A stretch of 64,000 nt of DNA from Incurvaria masculella. Its lineage: Eukaryota > Arthropoda > Insecta > Lepidoptera > Incurvariidae. Positions 13,601 to 23,620 of the stretch are shown in pieces. The stretch spans positions 19,181,001-19,245,000 of the forward strand of contig OX335645.2 of assembly GCA_946894095.1 (NCBI GenBank), in the 5' to 3' direction. Position 1 is the stretch's first letter. Each line of letters opens with the position of its first letter. The notes beneath the pieces are model-generated. The model searched no databases, had not been told where the DNA came from, and worked only from the letters and a program-made list of their open reading frames with translations. Both the position numbers and the translations under genes were made by a program.

Positions 13601-16600
13601 CTATGGTAATATTCTTTTTGAGTAATTCTCATGGCTTCATTTATTTATCTGCAAGACAAATTGTCAGTACAACACATAAAGCTCATACAGATAACTCACT
13701 TACATCATATTTTCAATCTTCTGCTTAAGGTGCCCATCCCGCTCATCTCCCCATACAAAAGGGGAAAGAAGATCACGCCCATATTACTTGTCATCGATCC
13801 AAAATTTTGCTCAAAATTGCTTTATTTGATCGAACTAGATGTCTGATGACTATTGGCATTGTAAAATTGAGTTTAGTTTCTAAGTTATAAGGTCCGAAAG
13901 TTCGCATTTTTCGCGCGTTTTATACAATAACTTTGGAGGTGGATTACGCAATGATAAAGTAAGAACATCTTAAAAAGATTAGTCATCAGACATAGCTTAT
14001 TTAATCAAGATTTACAATCTATTTGGTTTTTGTTCGATTTTTTACTACAGCGGTCGTGGTTTACTTTTAGCTATAAGTCGTTTTTAAATTAAATTTTTCG
14101 TAAATCTTACCAAATCATACACTATGCACATTGTCTTTTTTGTGGACGTGTTGCATCTTCCTCATCACGGAGCCTGTCTTATTCTTTGAAACAGAGAAGG
14201 CCCCAGACCGCAACAGCACGGTTTGGACCGTGCCCGCGAATTAGTTAGGCCCGCCGGGTTGGGTCACCTTAATAACAAATATCCACTATTTTATATTGTT
14301 ACTTATTAGTTGTTGATTACCAAAATATTTCGCTATATGCAATATAGTTTTTACTTGGGTTGCTACTACCAAGTTGTAGAGAAATATTCGTTTATCAATC
14401 ACTAAAAACGAATTCCAAAAAAAAATTACAATGTATGTCTGGACTTATGGGAAAACATGTAAATGCAAACGGTTTGAATGAAGTATTTAAGTTCCGAGCG
14501 AGGTAGCATTGAAATACTATAATGAGTCATTGGTTTTCCGCAGGTGGCGGCGGTAGCGGCGGCATGGACGAGGCGCGCCCGGTGATGCTGTGGGGCTGCG
14601 CGGACAGCATGATGCCTCCCCCCGCGCTCCCCCCGCGCCGACCCTCGCTCATCCTGCCCGACCCCCACTCACCTCTCGGCCTCAAGAGCGAGCTGCACGA
14701 CGACTCGAGCCAGCACTCGCTGCTCGACCAGCACTCGGACGCCTCCAACATGTCCTTTGTCAACGACAACTCGTGCGACGCCACCATGCATGCCGACCTC
14801 TCCGCGGAGCACGCGACCAACTCGAACGACGCGCTGCTGCGCTCGCGTCTCGCCGGACTCCCTCCCCCCTCCCAGATGCTCCTCGCCGACGAGATGAAGG
14901 TCGTCGACCTCCGCCTCAAGTCCGAGTCGATGAGCGTCTGCGACTACGCACGCTACGCTCCCGGCATCAAGCTCTCACCGCCGAGTGCGGACGCCGTCGA
15001 CGCGAGCGCCTCCTCGCCGCTCGCCTCCTTCACGCGCCAGCTGCAGGCGATCCATACGCAGGTGCAGACCGACAAGATGGTCGAGTCCGTCACTGCCGCT
15101 ATCTTTCAGGACAACCCAAACCCCATCTACGCCGACCCGCCGATACTCATGGAGAGCCGCTTCGGCGCCGACATGAAGATGAACGCCGACATCATGATGC
15201 GCGAAGCGCCTATGAAAACGATGAACCCCGAATTAATGATGAGGGAGTCGCTGATGCCGCAGCAAACGGTAATGTCGACCTCCGTCGAACCGCCGCCCGA
15301 GTCGCGCATGATGGGCTACGACCCGTACGGGGCAGTCAGGAGCGGCTCGCCGTCGGGGCGCGGTGCACGCTCCATGTCGGAGCAGTCGGCGCAGATGGAG
15401 GCGCTCGTGGATGACGCGATGCAGGCGTCGGGCGTGATGCTGCCCGGCGACGCGGCCAAGCTGGAGGCGCTCGTCAACTCGACCGTCGACAACCACATGT
15501 GTTCAAGCGCGGCGGCGGCGGCGGCGGCGAGCGCAGCGCACGCGAGCGACGTGCTGCTCGGACCGGCGGCGGTGCAGCGCGGGGCCGGCGGCGACCGGCT
15601 GCCCTCCGCTGCGACCATCCCGCCCGACATCGTCCTCGACTCGCAGGTGTCGCCGAGCCTGCTCGCGCCCATGATGCAGGCGCCGCCGCCGTCGCGCGAC
15701 GACCTCATGCTCATGTCGGAGCCGATGCAGATGCCGACGGCGGTGAAGACCCCGCCGGCGGCCGTCAAGTCGATGATCCTGAACGCGGCCGCCGAGATCC
15801 TCACGTCGGACTCGGCGATGAATGCGCTCGTCACGTCGGCGATCAACACGGCCAACATCCTGACGACGGAGAACGCGAGCGGCCAGGCGGCGATGGCGCG
15901 CTCGCAGCCGCCGCCGCAGCCGGCGGACGGGATGGCGGCGGAAGGCTCTCCGGAATCAGCCATGTCGCAGGCGGTGTCGCAGGCGGTCACGCAGGCCGTC
16001 TCGCAGGCCGTCTCGCACGCCGTCTCGCAGGCCGTCAGCCAGGAGATGACCACACCCGTGCAGGGGCTTACCGACATGAGCGACTCCGACCTGCTCTCCT
16101 ACATCAACCCCAGCGCTTTTGACCAAGGTGAATAGACTAAATTATTAAAATAATCATAATAGATATAAAACAGTCAGTGAAAATATATTTTATGGTCAAA
16201 AAACGATGCGTCTGCAAAGCTAGGCTCGTCTGCCTGATGTTTTAACATACCTACCTAACCTACAATATTTTATTTGTTGACATCAGCTCATACACACAAA
16301 CTACTTCTTTGTACATACCCAAGACCCTTTACAGGGTGTAAACTACCCCCAAATTTTTCTTAAAACATGGACATTGATTTTCTAAACGGCGTTACATCAT
16401 AAACTTTTCAACAAAATTACAATTGATTACTTATCCTTAATCTGTCCCTTCCCGGCGGGACTAACTCATTCGCAGGCACAGTACAAAACCGTGCTATTGC
16501 GCTCTGGGACCTTCTCTGTTTCAAAGAAAAAGACAGGCTCTGTGATGAGGAGGATGCAACATGTCCACAAAGCAGACAATGCGCATAGTGTTTGATTTGG

Positions 16601-17102
16601 TATGATTTACGAAAAATTTTATTACAAAACGACTTATAGCTAAAAGTAAACCACGACCGCTGTAGTCAAGAATCTAACAAAAACTAAATTTATTATAAAT
16701 GTTCATGACACAAGCTATGTCTGATGACTAATCTTTTTAAGATGTATAGATTTTATCGTTGAATAATCCACCTCCAAAGTTATTGTATAAAATACGCGAA
16801 AAATTCGCACTTTCAGACCTTATAACTTAGAAACCAAACAAAATTGTACAATGCCAACGGTCATCAGACATCTAGTTCGATCAAATAAAGCAATTTTGAG
16901 CAAAATTTTGGATCTCTGCCAAGAAATAAGGGTGCGATCTTCTTTCCCCGTTTACGTGGGTTCATATGTTTATATGGCCCAACTAAGCAACCATATAATC
17001 AATTGTACTAGTAGTTAAAATGTAATTAGAGCTATGTACTTGCATAGTTTATGGTATGTTACATAGCTGTTGTTTCTTTTGTTGCAGTGTAAGCCAGTAA
17101 GA
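601..17102 (+). CDS. NFAT: NFAT-family Rel-homology transcription factor, 3' part of gene
   Basis: This is a DNA-binding transcription factor of the Rel/NFAT group, expected to act in the nucleus. I join 601-783, 6387-6582, 7069-7256, 7859-8033 and 14544-16127, then a terminal exon from 17088; codon phases match at every junction. Exon 1 encodes FIGTDTGRV...FYQACRVSG and ends DCVGILK. Exon 2 has the basic KKKSTR..MVFRT segment. Exons 3 and 4 give [15 protein letters not shown] and SFYYTP, the IPT/TIG dimerisation domain. This order matches vertebrate NFAT5 and Drosophila NFAT from memory. The large last coding exon is low-complexity and probably transactivating. The N-terminus and most of the DNA-binding RHD lie upstream of the window. 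Coding exons are strongly GC-rich against AT-rich introns. Family assignment is firm; one-to-one orthology is inferred. Confidence 0.93.
860..1242 (+). repeat. Decayed tandem repeats resembling the preceding NFAT exon end
   Basis: About four degenerate units of roughly 95-105 bp follow the exon: about 863-939, 941-1038, 1039-1145 and 1146-1240. Each resembles the end of the exon at 746-783 plus the start of its intron: ctggcaggtcacctgcg, then gtcgayatcctcaaggtga, then ctcttagttggtcatgtcgg. The last unit also carries tcggcacggacacaggacgt, which resembles the exon's own 5' end at 608-627. None keeps a usable reading frame. Confidence 0.65.
1420..2140 (+). mobile_element. 5'-truncated non-LTR retrotransposon fragment (RT C-terminus)
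   Basis: One frame from about 1440 to 1867 reads [22 protein letters not shown], then a segment with [12 protein letters not shown] and [13 protein letters not shown], ending at a stop. This is the typical region after the reverse transcriptase domain in insect LINEs. No RT catalytic motif remains. The T-rich, AT-rich sequence to about 2140 is probably its 3' UTR. It lies in the NFAT intron 784-6386, in the sense direction. Coding similarity is clear; the clade is uncertain. Confidence 0.75.
2271..2652 (+). mobile_element. SINE with 5S rRNA-derived head
   Basis: Bases 2271-2383 resemble 5S rRNA. They contain ccgaagttaagcaacgctgg and cttggatgggtgacc, which correspond to box A and box C of the 5S internal promoter. 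The body at 2384-2640 (gtaggtccccttcc, ggttggtaccatcgcattgg, ttgtccgtgttttccatcca) is shared with the tRNA-headed SINE at 4252-4676. It ends in an A-rich tail at 2641-2652. This makes it a pol III-type SINE copy (SINE3-like head) inserted in the NFAT intron. Confidence 0.85.
2653..3904. other. NFAT intron, no gene recognised
   Basis: Mostly AT-rich sequence. A GC-rich block at 3240-3480 contains imperfect internal repeats (cagttgcgagagtcgcc and cagttacgagagtcacc). A 75-codon minus-strand open frame at 3669-3442 starts [11 protein letters not shown] do not recognise it and no supporting exon structure is visible. Confidence 0.4.
3905..4170 (-). mobile_element. Degenerate SINE copy, minus strand
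   Basis: Read on the minus strand, 4170-4010 carries a tRNA-like head (ggctcgtcgcagaggggtgt, then ccaggttcaatttacgcccg) and a stretch like gcaccattttctttctcttt. The region 3905-3985 resembles the shared SINE tail. It is much more diverged than the copy at 4252. Confidence 0.6.
4252..4676 (+). mobile_element. tRNA-headed SINE with 28-bp A tail
   Basis: The head ggctcgtagcctagtggcgc contains an A-box-like tagcctagtgg. A B-box-like gggttcaatacc follows about 40 bp later, as in tRNA-derived SINEs. The body is the same as in the 5S-headed copy at 2271. The copy ends ggtcgcat followed by an uninterrupted run of 28 A at 4649-4676, which suggests a young insertion. Confidence 0.87.
4677..6386. other. 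NFAT intron with minus-strand LINE 3' tail
   Basis: Bases 5465-5535, read on the minus strand, match the 3' end of the LINE at 35281-35905 (gatttagacacatcagc, gctgcctgtctaa, then taaataaata). A tRNA-like ggtagggttcgactccctg lies at 5718-5736 without a full cloverleaf. The rest shows no recognisable gene. The intron ends at the acceptor tgttcag before 6387. Confidence 0.45.
6387..6582 (+). CDS. NFAT: NFAT exon, RHD end and linker
   Basis: The exon is 196 nt and enters at phase 0. It encodes [13 protein letters not shown], a Gly/Ala-rich linker of about 18 residues from a GC-rich repeat, then [20 protein letters not shown] and the end STQIIC. It ends one base into a codon (tgc a|gtgagt). The basic KKKSTR motif is typical of NFAT5-like RHDs. 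The Gly/Ala insertion looks lineage-specific. Confidence 0.92.
6583..7068. other. NFAT intron, no feature recognised
   Basis: A short intron from gtgagt to accgcag. I see no repeat or RNA gene in it. Confidence 0.6.
7069..7256 (+). CDS. NFAT: NFAT exon, IPT/TIG domain first half
   Basis: The exon is 188 nt. The A carried from the previous exon completes ACG, giving [18 protein letters not shown], then [18 protein letters not shown] and DKDFLQQ. It ends at a codon boundary (cagcag|gtatgg). GVPEI and GKNFLK are hallmark positions of the NFAT IPT domain. Confidence 0.93.
7257..7858. other. NFAT intron, no feature recognised
   Basis: The intron runs from gtatgg to gatggggcag. No repeat or RNA gene is recognised. 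Confidence 0.55.
7859..8033 (+). CDS. NFAT: NFAT exon, IPT/TIG domain second half
   Basis: The exon is 175 nt. The acceptor is ggggcag|acgcac, because [10 protein letters not shown] continues the IPT fold directly from DFLQQ. It encodes [20 protein letters not shown] and ends HAAHI plus one base at g|gtacgt. The following exon restores the codon as Gly. Confidence 0.9.
8034..11600. other. NFAT intron, first half
   Basis: This AT-rich intron sequence holds no gene I can support. A 22-bp unit (gaatattatctgtgttaaa) is duplicated in tandem at about 11443-11484. A GC-richer patch at 9990-10200 is unrecognised. Confidence 0.45.
11640..11835. other. GC-rich then CA-rich block in NFAT intron
   Basis: A block of about 110 bp (11665-11750, ggaggcgccccctgccggcg and following) is far more GC-rich than its surroundings and has codon-like composition similar to NFAT exons. 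A CA-rich stretch to 11835 follows. An alternative exon or an internal promoter are both possible; nothing here proves either. Confidence 0.35.
12011..12304 (+). repeat. Dispersed ~290-bp Lepidoptera-type repeat, copy 1
   Basis: It begins tttttaggattccgtaccca. It continues through gtccgtcaatccgtccgtct, tcacagggctgtatctcatg and gccgctataacaacaaatag, and ends cgagttcgactcgcacttg. The same block recurs at 23950, 38542, 40278 and 57588. No coding potential is seen and the element class is undecided. Confidence 0.8.
12351..12882 (+). mobile_element. TTAA MITE family A, copy 1
   Basis: It begins TTAAGGTGGCCCAACCCGGC and shares the family's internal landmarks: ctgttgcgctctgggacc, caaaacgacttatagctaaa, aatccacctccaaagttatt and gcgtgatcttctttcccc. 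The right end is lost after gtatggggagat. It lies in the NFAT intron, facing copy 2 at 13735. Confidence 0.85.
13735..14272 (-). mobile_element. TTAA MITE family A, copy 2
   Basis: A full-length minus-strand copy of 538 bp. It begins TTAAGGTGCCCATCCCGCTC and ends gggttgggtcaccTTAA, so both termini carry TTAA plus an inverted repeat of about 16-18 bp. There is no transposase frame, so it is non-autonomous. Confidence 0.87.
14544..16127 (+). CDS. NFAT: NFAT large exon, C-terminal region
   Basis: The exon is 1,584 nt. The acceptor is ttttccgcag|gtggcgg; the G carried from exon 4 completes GGT, giving [19 protein letters not shown]. About 528 residues follow, rich in Ser, Met, Asp, Ala and Pro, with no globular domain recognised. 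There is an Ala run from a GCG repeat near 15510-15540, and a four-residue repeat (SQAV, seven units with variants) at 15967-16047. The region is probably a transactivation domain. It ends at CAAG|GTGAAT, or reads on to TAG at 16133-16135 if unspliced. Long antisense frames here are GC-rich shadows. Confidence 0.9.
16128..17087. other. Last NFAT intron (alternative: 3' UTR)
   Basis: It is bounded by the donor gtgaat and the acceptor tttcttttgttgcag. If not spliced, the frame stops after three codons at 16135. It contains MITE family A copy 3. Confidence 0.6.
16437..16962 (+). mobile_element. TTAA MITE family A, copy 3
   Basis: It starts TTAA at 16437, followed by a diverged end (tctgtcccttcccggcggga). 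It then follows the family order through ctgtgatgaggaggatgcaa and accacgaccgctgtagtcaa to gcgatcttctttccccg. The right terminus is eroded. Confidence 0.8.
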
Positions 17103-17220
17103 CTTCTCTGTTGCAGAGCAGCGTGTGTTAACCTACCCACTGTGCGGCCGCACAGTCATGATATTTATATTCATTTTATATAAATGTTTATATTGGTGTT
17201 TTACCGAAAATGTTTTGTAA
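17088..17220 (+). CDS. NFAT: NFAT terminal exon with two possible acceptors
   Basis: From the acceptor at 17086-17087 (ttttgttgcag), the carried G plus TG makes Val and the next codon is TAA at 17090-17092, so the protein would end DQV. A second acceptor with the same ttgcag at 17115-17116 would instead give a 34-residue tail starting EQRVLTYPLCGR and ending at TAA 17218-17220. The first has the better pyrimidine tract. Which is used cannot be decided from sequence. Confidence 0.55.
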
Positions 17221-19822
17221 GAAACTATTTAGATTGGTATGAACAGTGCCTAATATTACGCTATGCATTTTAAATGGTGATTATTGCTGTGGCTCAAATG
17301 TGTATGTGCTGACAGTGAAACTGCTGGCCGAGATGTGTGGTCGATGTAGAGTTGTGCTGTGAGTTACTAAGTGTGATTATAGTTCCATTGTGTATGTAAG
17401 GTATTAAGTTTGTAAATGTAAGTTTTCATTATTGAAATTATGTTGTGTTTCAGACTGTCATTAAATCCAAATTTAAAGCAGTATTATAAGGGCCAACTAG
17501 GCGTTCAATATTTCACAGCAGAAGTAAGATTACAAATGTTTTTTTATTTGCTTTTGAGATTTATTCACGCGCGATGTTTGTCACCAGATTTTGTGAGGTT
17601 TGAAATAAGTTTTAAGGAACAAAATCTCAACTCCATAACTTCTCACGATGACTTGTAGGTTATACATAGGGCCAGCTCTAGGAGACCATGTTTTTGAGAG
17701 TACATTTAACAGTTATAACTTTAATTTCTATGCATATGAATAGAAATGTATGCATATGGATATGCTGTTTTGTACTATTCAGTTGAAGTGTCTAAATTAT
17801 AGTGTAACGTGCTATGGAACCAATTATATTATTATTCGTTGAAATAGTGCAAGATCATGAAAGTTAAAGTAGAAGAAGCCTACAGAAGTGCCTTTTATAA
17901 AGTTGATTAAGGCTACAAAAGCTTGAATCCATACATATCTCAAATTTGATTACATCGGTAAATGTTGTTGTTACTTCCATATCTAAAACTGTCCGCAAAA
18001 AATATTTTATTTCATATTTATTTAGTTTTTACCGTGTAGTAAATTCACACAGTACCTACGTTATTATACTTGTATAGATAATACTGTAAGTTTACTATTA
18101 TGAATTAAGGTAAAAGAAAAAGAATAAGGAATCCTCCAGATGTAATGAAACCATGAAATTATTAAGAAAATCATTTTACCTGAAATCTGGAAATTTATTA
18201 TTCGTATTATTCGTATACACAAAAAGAGTCTATTTACAATGTTGTATCTACATATATATATTTTAAATGTAAATTTAAAGCACACGCCATACACTCCAGT
18301 CAATTTAGGTTACAATGCATCTTGGAGTTGCTATTTTTATATTGATGTTATTGCATACAGCTATATTATGTAGTAATGTTTGTATTTTGATATTTTATAT
18401 AAATTATTATAGACGATGCATGTCGAATTGGTTGCACGAAGGAGCTGCGAGTTGTGATAGTTAGCTGTGTCTCCTGTTGCACATAGCTGACGAATCCTAA
18501 CTATCCTAGTTGTTTCTTGCTCCAACAGTCAATTGTTAGAGCGAGAACGGATGTTTGCAATTTGTGACGCATAAGTGGAATGGTAGAAATATGCAGTGCT
18601 GCTTGCTGGGGTCTGGACATTTTCTACTTCTTTAAATTTAAGTTTTGGATGTTTTAATATTATTAAGTTTACGCGACGGCTGGGACAAATCTTTACATTA
18701 TTCCAATTGCATGGTCGGAATATGCAGTAGAAAAATAATTGTTTGTAAAAAATATTTTAAAATCAGCCGATGCAACGAAATGGCCTATGGCCTTTGGCCG
18801 AATGGATCTATTTTTCAGAATATTTTCTAATTCAACACTTTATAAAATTACTCTATAATGTGTGCTGCTTATATTTTTTCAAAGACAGAAGAAAGGAAAC
18901 AAATAGCAGGTGGTGTCACACCTTTTCGTTTCTTTTAATATTTTTAATGATTTGTTAAAAATGCCTGTGTGATATAACATTCGTCTCTAGAGATCTATGA
19001 AGCTTCCTTTTTGTAAACAATAGAACTGATATCTAATTTGGTGTCGTTGGCAAAAAAAAGAAACGTGTGAATCGTGGTTTTAGCGAGTTCTGTTTGTTTT
19101 GCATTACCCACTTGGTCCGAATTGGGTTGACAGCGATTACGAATATATTCGTGCAAACACCTGGTCCGAATCAGCATTTGCTAATACTGAAATATTTGCG
19201 ATAACAAATCGGTCCAATTGTGACCGTGCTAACGGTACTCACAAAATAACCTCAAATCATTGTCTGAACGACTGAAATTCTTCAACAAAAAATAATATTT
19301 AATGTTCAACAATGAACAATTTGCAAGCGGATAACTGTTTATGTGACAATGAGAGTGATGATAAAGGTGATTTTGAGATGTTGATAGACATAGAATTTGG
19401 TAAACAAGCTAATTTAGAGCGCCATTATTGCAAGTTTGCACACGGTTACGTCGTTACTGTAACTAAAGGGCGAGCGAAACCGGTGATGTGTTTTATTTTA
19501 TATTCTGTGCCCTCTTCTTGCAGTGTCAAGGCTCATTCTTTTTCTTATAAAATCTTTTGTTTTTATCTATTTGTTTTGTGCTGTACAAATGGACTTCATG
19601 TCTGATGAAATTAAGTTATTATTATTATTATAATCAAATTTGCCGCGCGATTATGGCTGCCGCTGACAGCGCTCACGGTTTCGCCCTGGGCACCAAAAGC
19701 ACTTGAATGATGACATCATACCTCACAATCTTGCATTTCTGAGCACTTTCAGCGCAATTCGGTCCAACTATATCCACGCTGTCAGGATTTGAGCACAATT
19801 CGAACCGTAGCCCATATTGAAA
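17221..19822. other. Probable NFAT 3' UTR and intergenic DNA
   Basis: AU-rich, apparently single-copy sequence without an open frame that I trust. The early part is plausibly 3' UTR. I could not fix a polyadenylation site. Confidence 0.4.
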
Positions 19823-19824
19823 TA

Positions 19825-20747
19825 ATAGGTTGGGGAAAAAGTTTCTTCGCATTTTTTAAGAAAATTCAAAACATTTTTTAATATGGTTTATTTACATTTA
19901 ACTAAAGTATGTAGGTACCATTTTGTTTGATAACTTTTTGCCATCTTGTAGGTAGGGACATGATCCCATTGCTATAGAAATATTGGGACTTCTGATCAAT
20001 ATACCGCGACAAGTGGTTTTGGCAGTCCTCTCGTGATGTTAACCTGACACTGCCTAAAGAATTCTGAAGAGACCTAAACAGGTGGAAATCTGAAGGTGCA
20101 AGGTCAGGACTATACGGCGGATGCATTAACACCTCCCAGCCAAACTCTCTTAGTTTTTGCTGAGTGGCTAAAGATGTGTGAGGTCTAGCCGGTTCATTAG
20201 GTTTCTTTCAGTGAGCTCGTGAGGTACCCAAATATCGAGCTTTTTTGTGTACCCAGTTCTTTTCAAATGCGCCAAAACTGTTTTGTGGTCAATTCCTAGT
20301 TCTTCAGCTACGTCGTAACTACTGATATGCCGATCTTGCTCCACTTTTTCAAAAATGGCATCCATTTTATCCGACCAGAGCGACGTGCATCTTTGACATC
20401 AAAATTTCCAGATTGAAAACGCTTAAACCAAATTTGTGCTACTCTCACAGACACTGCACTAGGTCCATAAACATCGCAAATTTTTTTCACGGCTTGCGTT
20501 GCATTTTTACCTTTTTTGTAGTAAAATTTTAAAATGTATCGAATTTCTTCATTAGATTCACTCATTTTGACAGTACGAAAAACAAATGAGAATCACACAT
20601 TTTCCTAATTTGAATTTGGAATTATGTTCTTTAAAATTTAAACTTTCAATGATACCAAAACCAGCCAGATACAAATAGTATAGCCAAAGAGATTTTATTA
20701 CAAGTTCATACATACTATAATGCGAAAAGACTTTTTCCCCGACCTAT
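19825..20747 (-). mobile_element. mariner element, copy 1, internally deleted
   Basis: The terminal inverted repeats (ATAGGTTGGGGAAAAAGT left, ATAGGTCGGGGAAAAAGT right) are flanked by TA on both sides. The 923-bp element carries a minus-strand transposase remnant. It lies downstream of NFAT and is nearly identical to the copy at 44745. Confidence 0.93.
19902..20565 (-). pseudogene. mariner transposase remnant
   Basis: The N-terminal helix-turn-helix part (MSESNEEIRYILKFYYKKGK to HELTERNLMNRLDLTHL) is present. It is followed directly by the C-terminal part LREFGWEVLMHPPYSPDLAP. The middle, which should hold the first two catalytic Asp residues of the DD34D triad, is missing. A 10-bp deletion at about 20375, compared with copy 2, shifts the frame. 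It cannot encode active enzyme. Confidence 0.9.
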
Positions 20748-20975
20748 TATTTAAATACAATTGAATATTACCTAGATATCAGTTTCTTAGCCAAAGAGCA
20801 CAAAGCGTTCAGAGGAGCTGGGCTGCAAAATAGAATTCTAACAAGTCGGCTTATGTAATATTAAAAGTAAATGCAAAGTTTTAGTATGTTCAATGATATT
20901 AGGTTTCTGTATGTAGTTTGTTTCTTTTTGTTCTATGTAGGTGGTTAATTAAAAAAAATCTACTAAAGTACAGGA

Positions 20976-21094
20976 CGTGTATTCTTGGCATTCAGTCATT
21001 GCGGATTCAGTAGAGTTAACAGAAGAAGAATTCACTTTGACATTACTGTTGTAACTCTACTGAATCCGCAATGACTGAATGCCAAGAATACACG
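20976..21094. repeat. Near-perfect inverted repeat, ~47-bp arms
   Basis: The left arm 20976-21022 (cgtgtattcttggcattcag...) is the reverse complement of the right arm 21046-21094. The only interruption is a 2-nt difference next to the 23-nt loop. Around 42 bp pair without mismatch. No other copy is seen in the window. Confidence 0.92.
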
Positions 21095-23620
21095 CCCAGA
21101 GCAGATGCCATCTTGCTCACCATCCATGTATAGTACTTTTTACTCATCTTGTCACATGAGCGTTGCTTGCAGTTAAGTTGTATGTAATATTGAAAACCAA
21201 ATATTGTTCCTATTTATAAATACAAAATGTTTCTAAATTTAACCCGAGAATCTTTTAATTTTGTTAATGTTTTGAATAAAAAATATTGTTCATATAAACC
21301 ATATTTGGTTCGAATAATATTAAAGAGTAATGGATTTTTAGCTTTATAACGCCTACTTGGGAAACCTAACGAGAAATGTGAAAAAACTTCTATTTTGACG
21401 ATTTTTTCCATCGAGCAAAGTCTATAGTAACGAAAATGATTCATTTCGTGCGGATATACCTGAAGTTAAATGTTAATAAATTAGAATCTTGATAAGCTAA
21501 GAAATAAAGAAATAAAAGCTCTCTGACGAATAACTGCGTGTCATCTTGCATAGTACGCAGCCTTAAGCATGTAGTGGTGACATTTGTTTAAATTACACAC
21601 AGGCAAGTTTTTTACTTCGCCGCCACTACCACAAGCAAGACTTATGAGACATGATGAGCTAAAACTAATATACCACCCAATATCTCGATATAGACGTCGA
21701 AAGTTTGTCACTTTCAAAGAAACTGTGATTCGTCCAAAGAACTCGTTTTTAGGGAATCATTGAAAATTTAAAGCAAAACGAAATTGTGTGACTAATTCAC
21801 TTGAAGTATTGTTTAAACAAATAATACATGCATATACAACCTTACATTGATGGGGTCTTTTTTATAAATTTCCAAGAAACCTAAGATACGATTTAAGGAA
21901 CTATGTGTAATCTGTAGGCTTTCATATTATCTATGAGTCTTATTATTTTTGTTTTTGTATTGTTTTGAATAGTACTTATATGATTGGTATGTAAACAATT
22001 TATAAATGCATATTGGTAAACTAAGTGACCCAATTACCTATTTTATAAGTTTCCATTGGTGACTCTTGTCTTCCACATGATGTTTGATGTCATGGATCTG
22101 ATAAAAAAATATTCCCGATATTTTTAACATACATTTTCCGACACCTAGTCTCAGGACTGTGTGCGTTTGTGTAAAATCATTAAAATGGTGATCTAGTCGA
22201 TCTTTCTAAATTGTTGTGTCCTAAGCAACTTGCCAATATCGAAATGATACATATTAATTATTGTATTTTATTATTGTTTTGGTGTAATTAAATGTTATAC
22301 AAAATGAAACCGTATAGTTTGATTGTACCTGCAGAGTAATATATTTCAATATCCCCATATATTTTATCAAAGTTATGTGACCAAAATTTAAGGGGAAACT
22401 GCCGAGTTACTATTTTATTTAATGCGACCCTTAATAAGCATTGAAGGTGTTGGAACTCAGCTTTCAATGACTTCACCAAACATATCTGAGACCATTGACA
22501 GGAGAGGGTTTCAATTAAAGTTGGGACTAATATAAGTGGCCACTCGACTAGCACCTTAGAGTTTACGTTCCAGCTCGTAACAAGCCTCATCAGGAAGTCG
22601 TACTTATTTCGTCGTCTTTATTTTCTCTTTTTGCGCAAATCGTAAGAAATAATGCAGGAACAGGGAACCCACATGTCTGCCTCCTGCGTGTCGGTTTAAC
22701 CCATCATGTGAGGGTTTACTGCCCTCACATGGCCTGCTTATTTCAGCACGTGCTGTCTGGACTGTTGTGAAGCGGTAAAATTTATACATATACTCCATTC
22801 TATTATTAATTAATGCAAAACACACCGAACAAACCTATACAATTTTGCTCTTTGATTTAGAGCTGAACCAAACATACCCATTTATTTCAGATCCCAAAAT
22901 TATATGGGATGTAAAAACACCAAAATCAAATAAGCAACCAATGGCTACAAAATAACCTGTGTAGTACTGTGGTGTGCCATTCATTGTTAAATAAAAAAAA
23001 GACAGAAGTATTACGAGCATTGACTTGCGATGTTTACTAACCCCCCAAGACACAGTAGACATTTAGCTGTGTGGCCGGAACCACAGAAGTGCTCAACTCA
23101 GAGTTGAGTCATTGTCAGGGTTGGCACTTAAAATGTTTGTATCACCATTGTAAAAAGTTTGGCATTGCCAGCACGAAGCACCAGCTGAATAAACATGAGC
23201 AACAGGTTCAGTCTAACAAAATCGAGATTTTGCCCGGATGGCCGAACCCCGTTGGTACTAAGTTCTGTAATCGCAATGCAGATGATGTGATAAATAGTTT
23301 TATTCCATAGTTAGTGTTCAAAATTCAGAAAAATAAAACAGTTTTGTGTTGAAAGTAAATTTTCTGAGTATAAGAATAAGTGCTGCCTTCTTTCCTGACC
23401 ACTGACAAATAAATAGTTTCTAAACACTTGTTTTGCCTGCATAAGGTACTTATATTCTATTGCAGCACCCAGTACCACCAGCGGATAAGGCTAGAGAGTT
23501 TTTTTTTTGTTTGTTATAGTTGGCAATCTGCAATCAGTGCATACTACATATAATACTATAAGCAGATTTTTTGAGTGCTTTGGAGACTAGAATTATTTAG
23601 GTTAGCACTATCATGCCGCC
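21095..23620. other. Intergenic DNA, no gene recognised
   Basis: AT-rich sequence with only short random frames. A small perfect 10-bp hairpin (catgtgaggg, 7-nt loop, ccctcacatg) lies at about 22704-22730. Confidence 0.4.

Noticed and set aside
15316..16077. 253-codon antisense open frame, and other long frames, across the NFAT large exon
   Set aside because: They overlap a well-supported sense exon and arise from its high GC content, which depletes stop codons in all frames. No domain is recognisable in them.
22704..22730. Perfect 10-bp hairpin as a Helitron 3' terminus
   Set aside because: No CTRR end follows at the expected distance and no Helitron-like 5' TC end or second copy was found.
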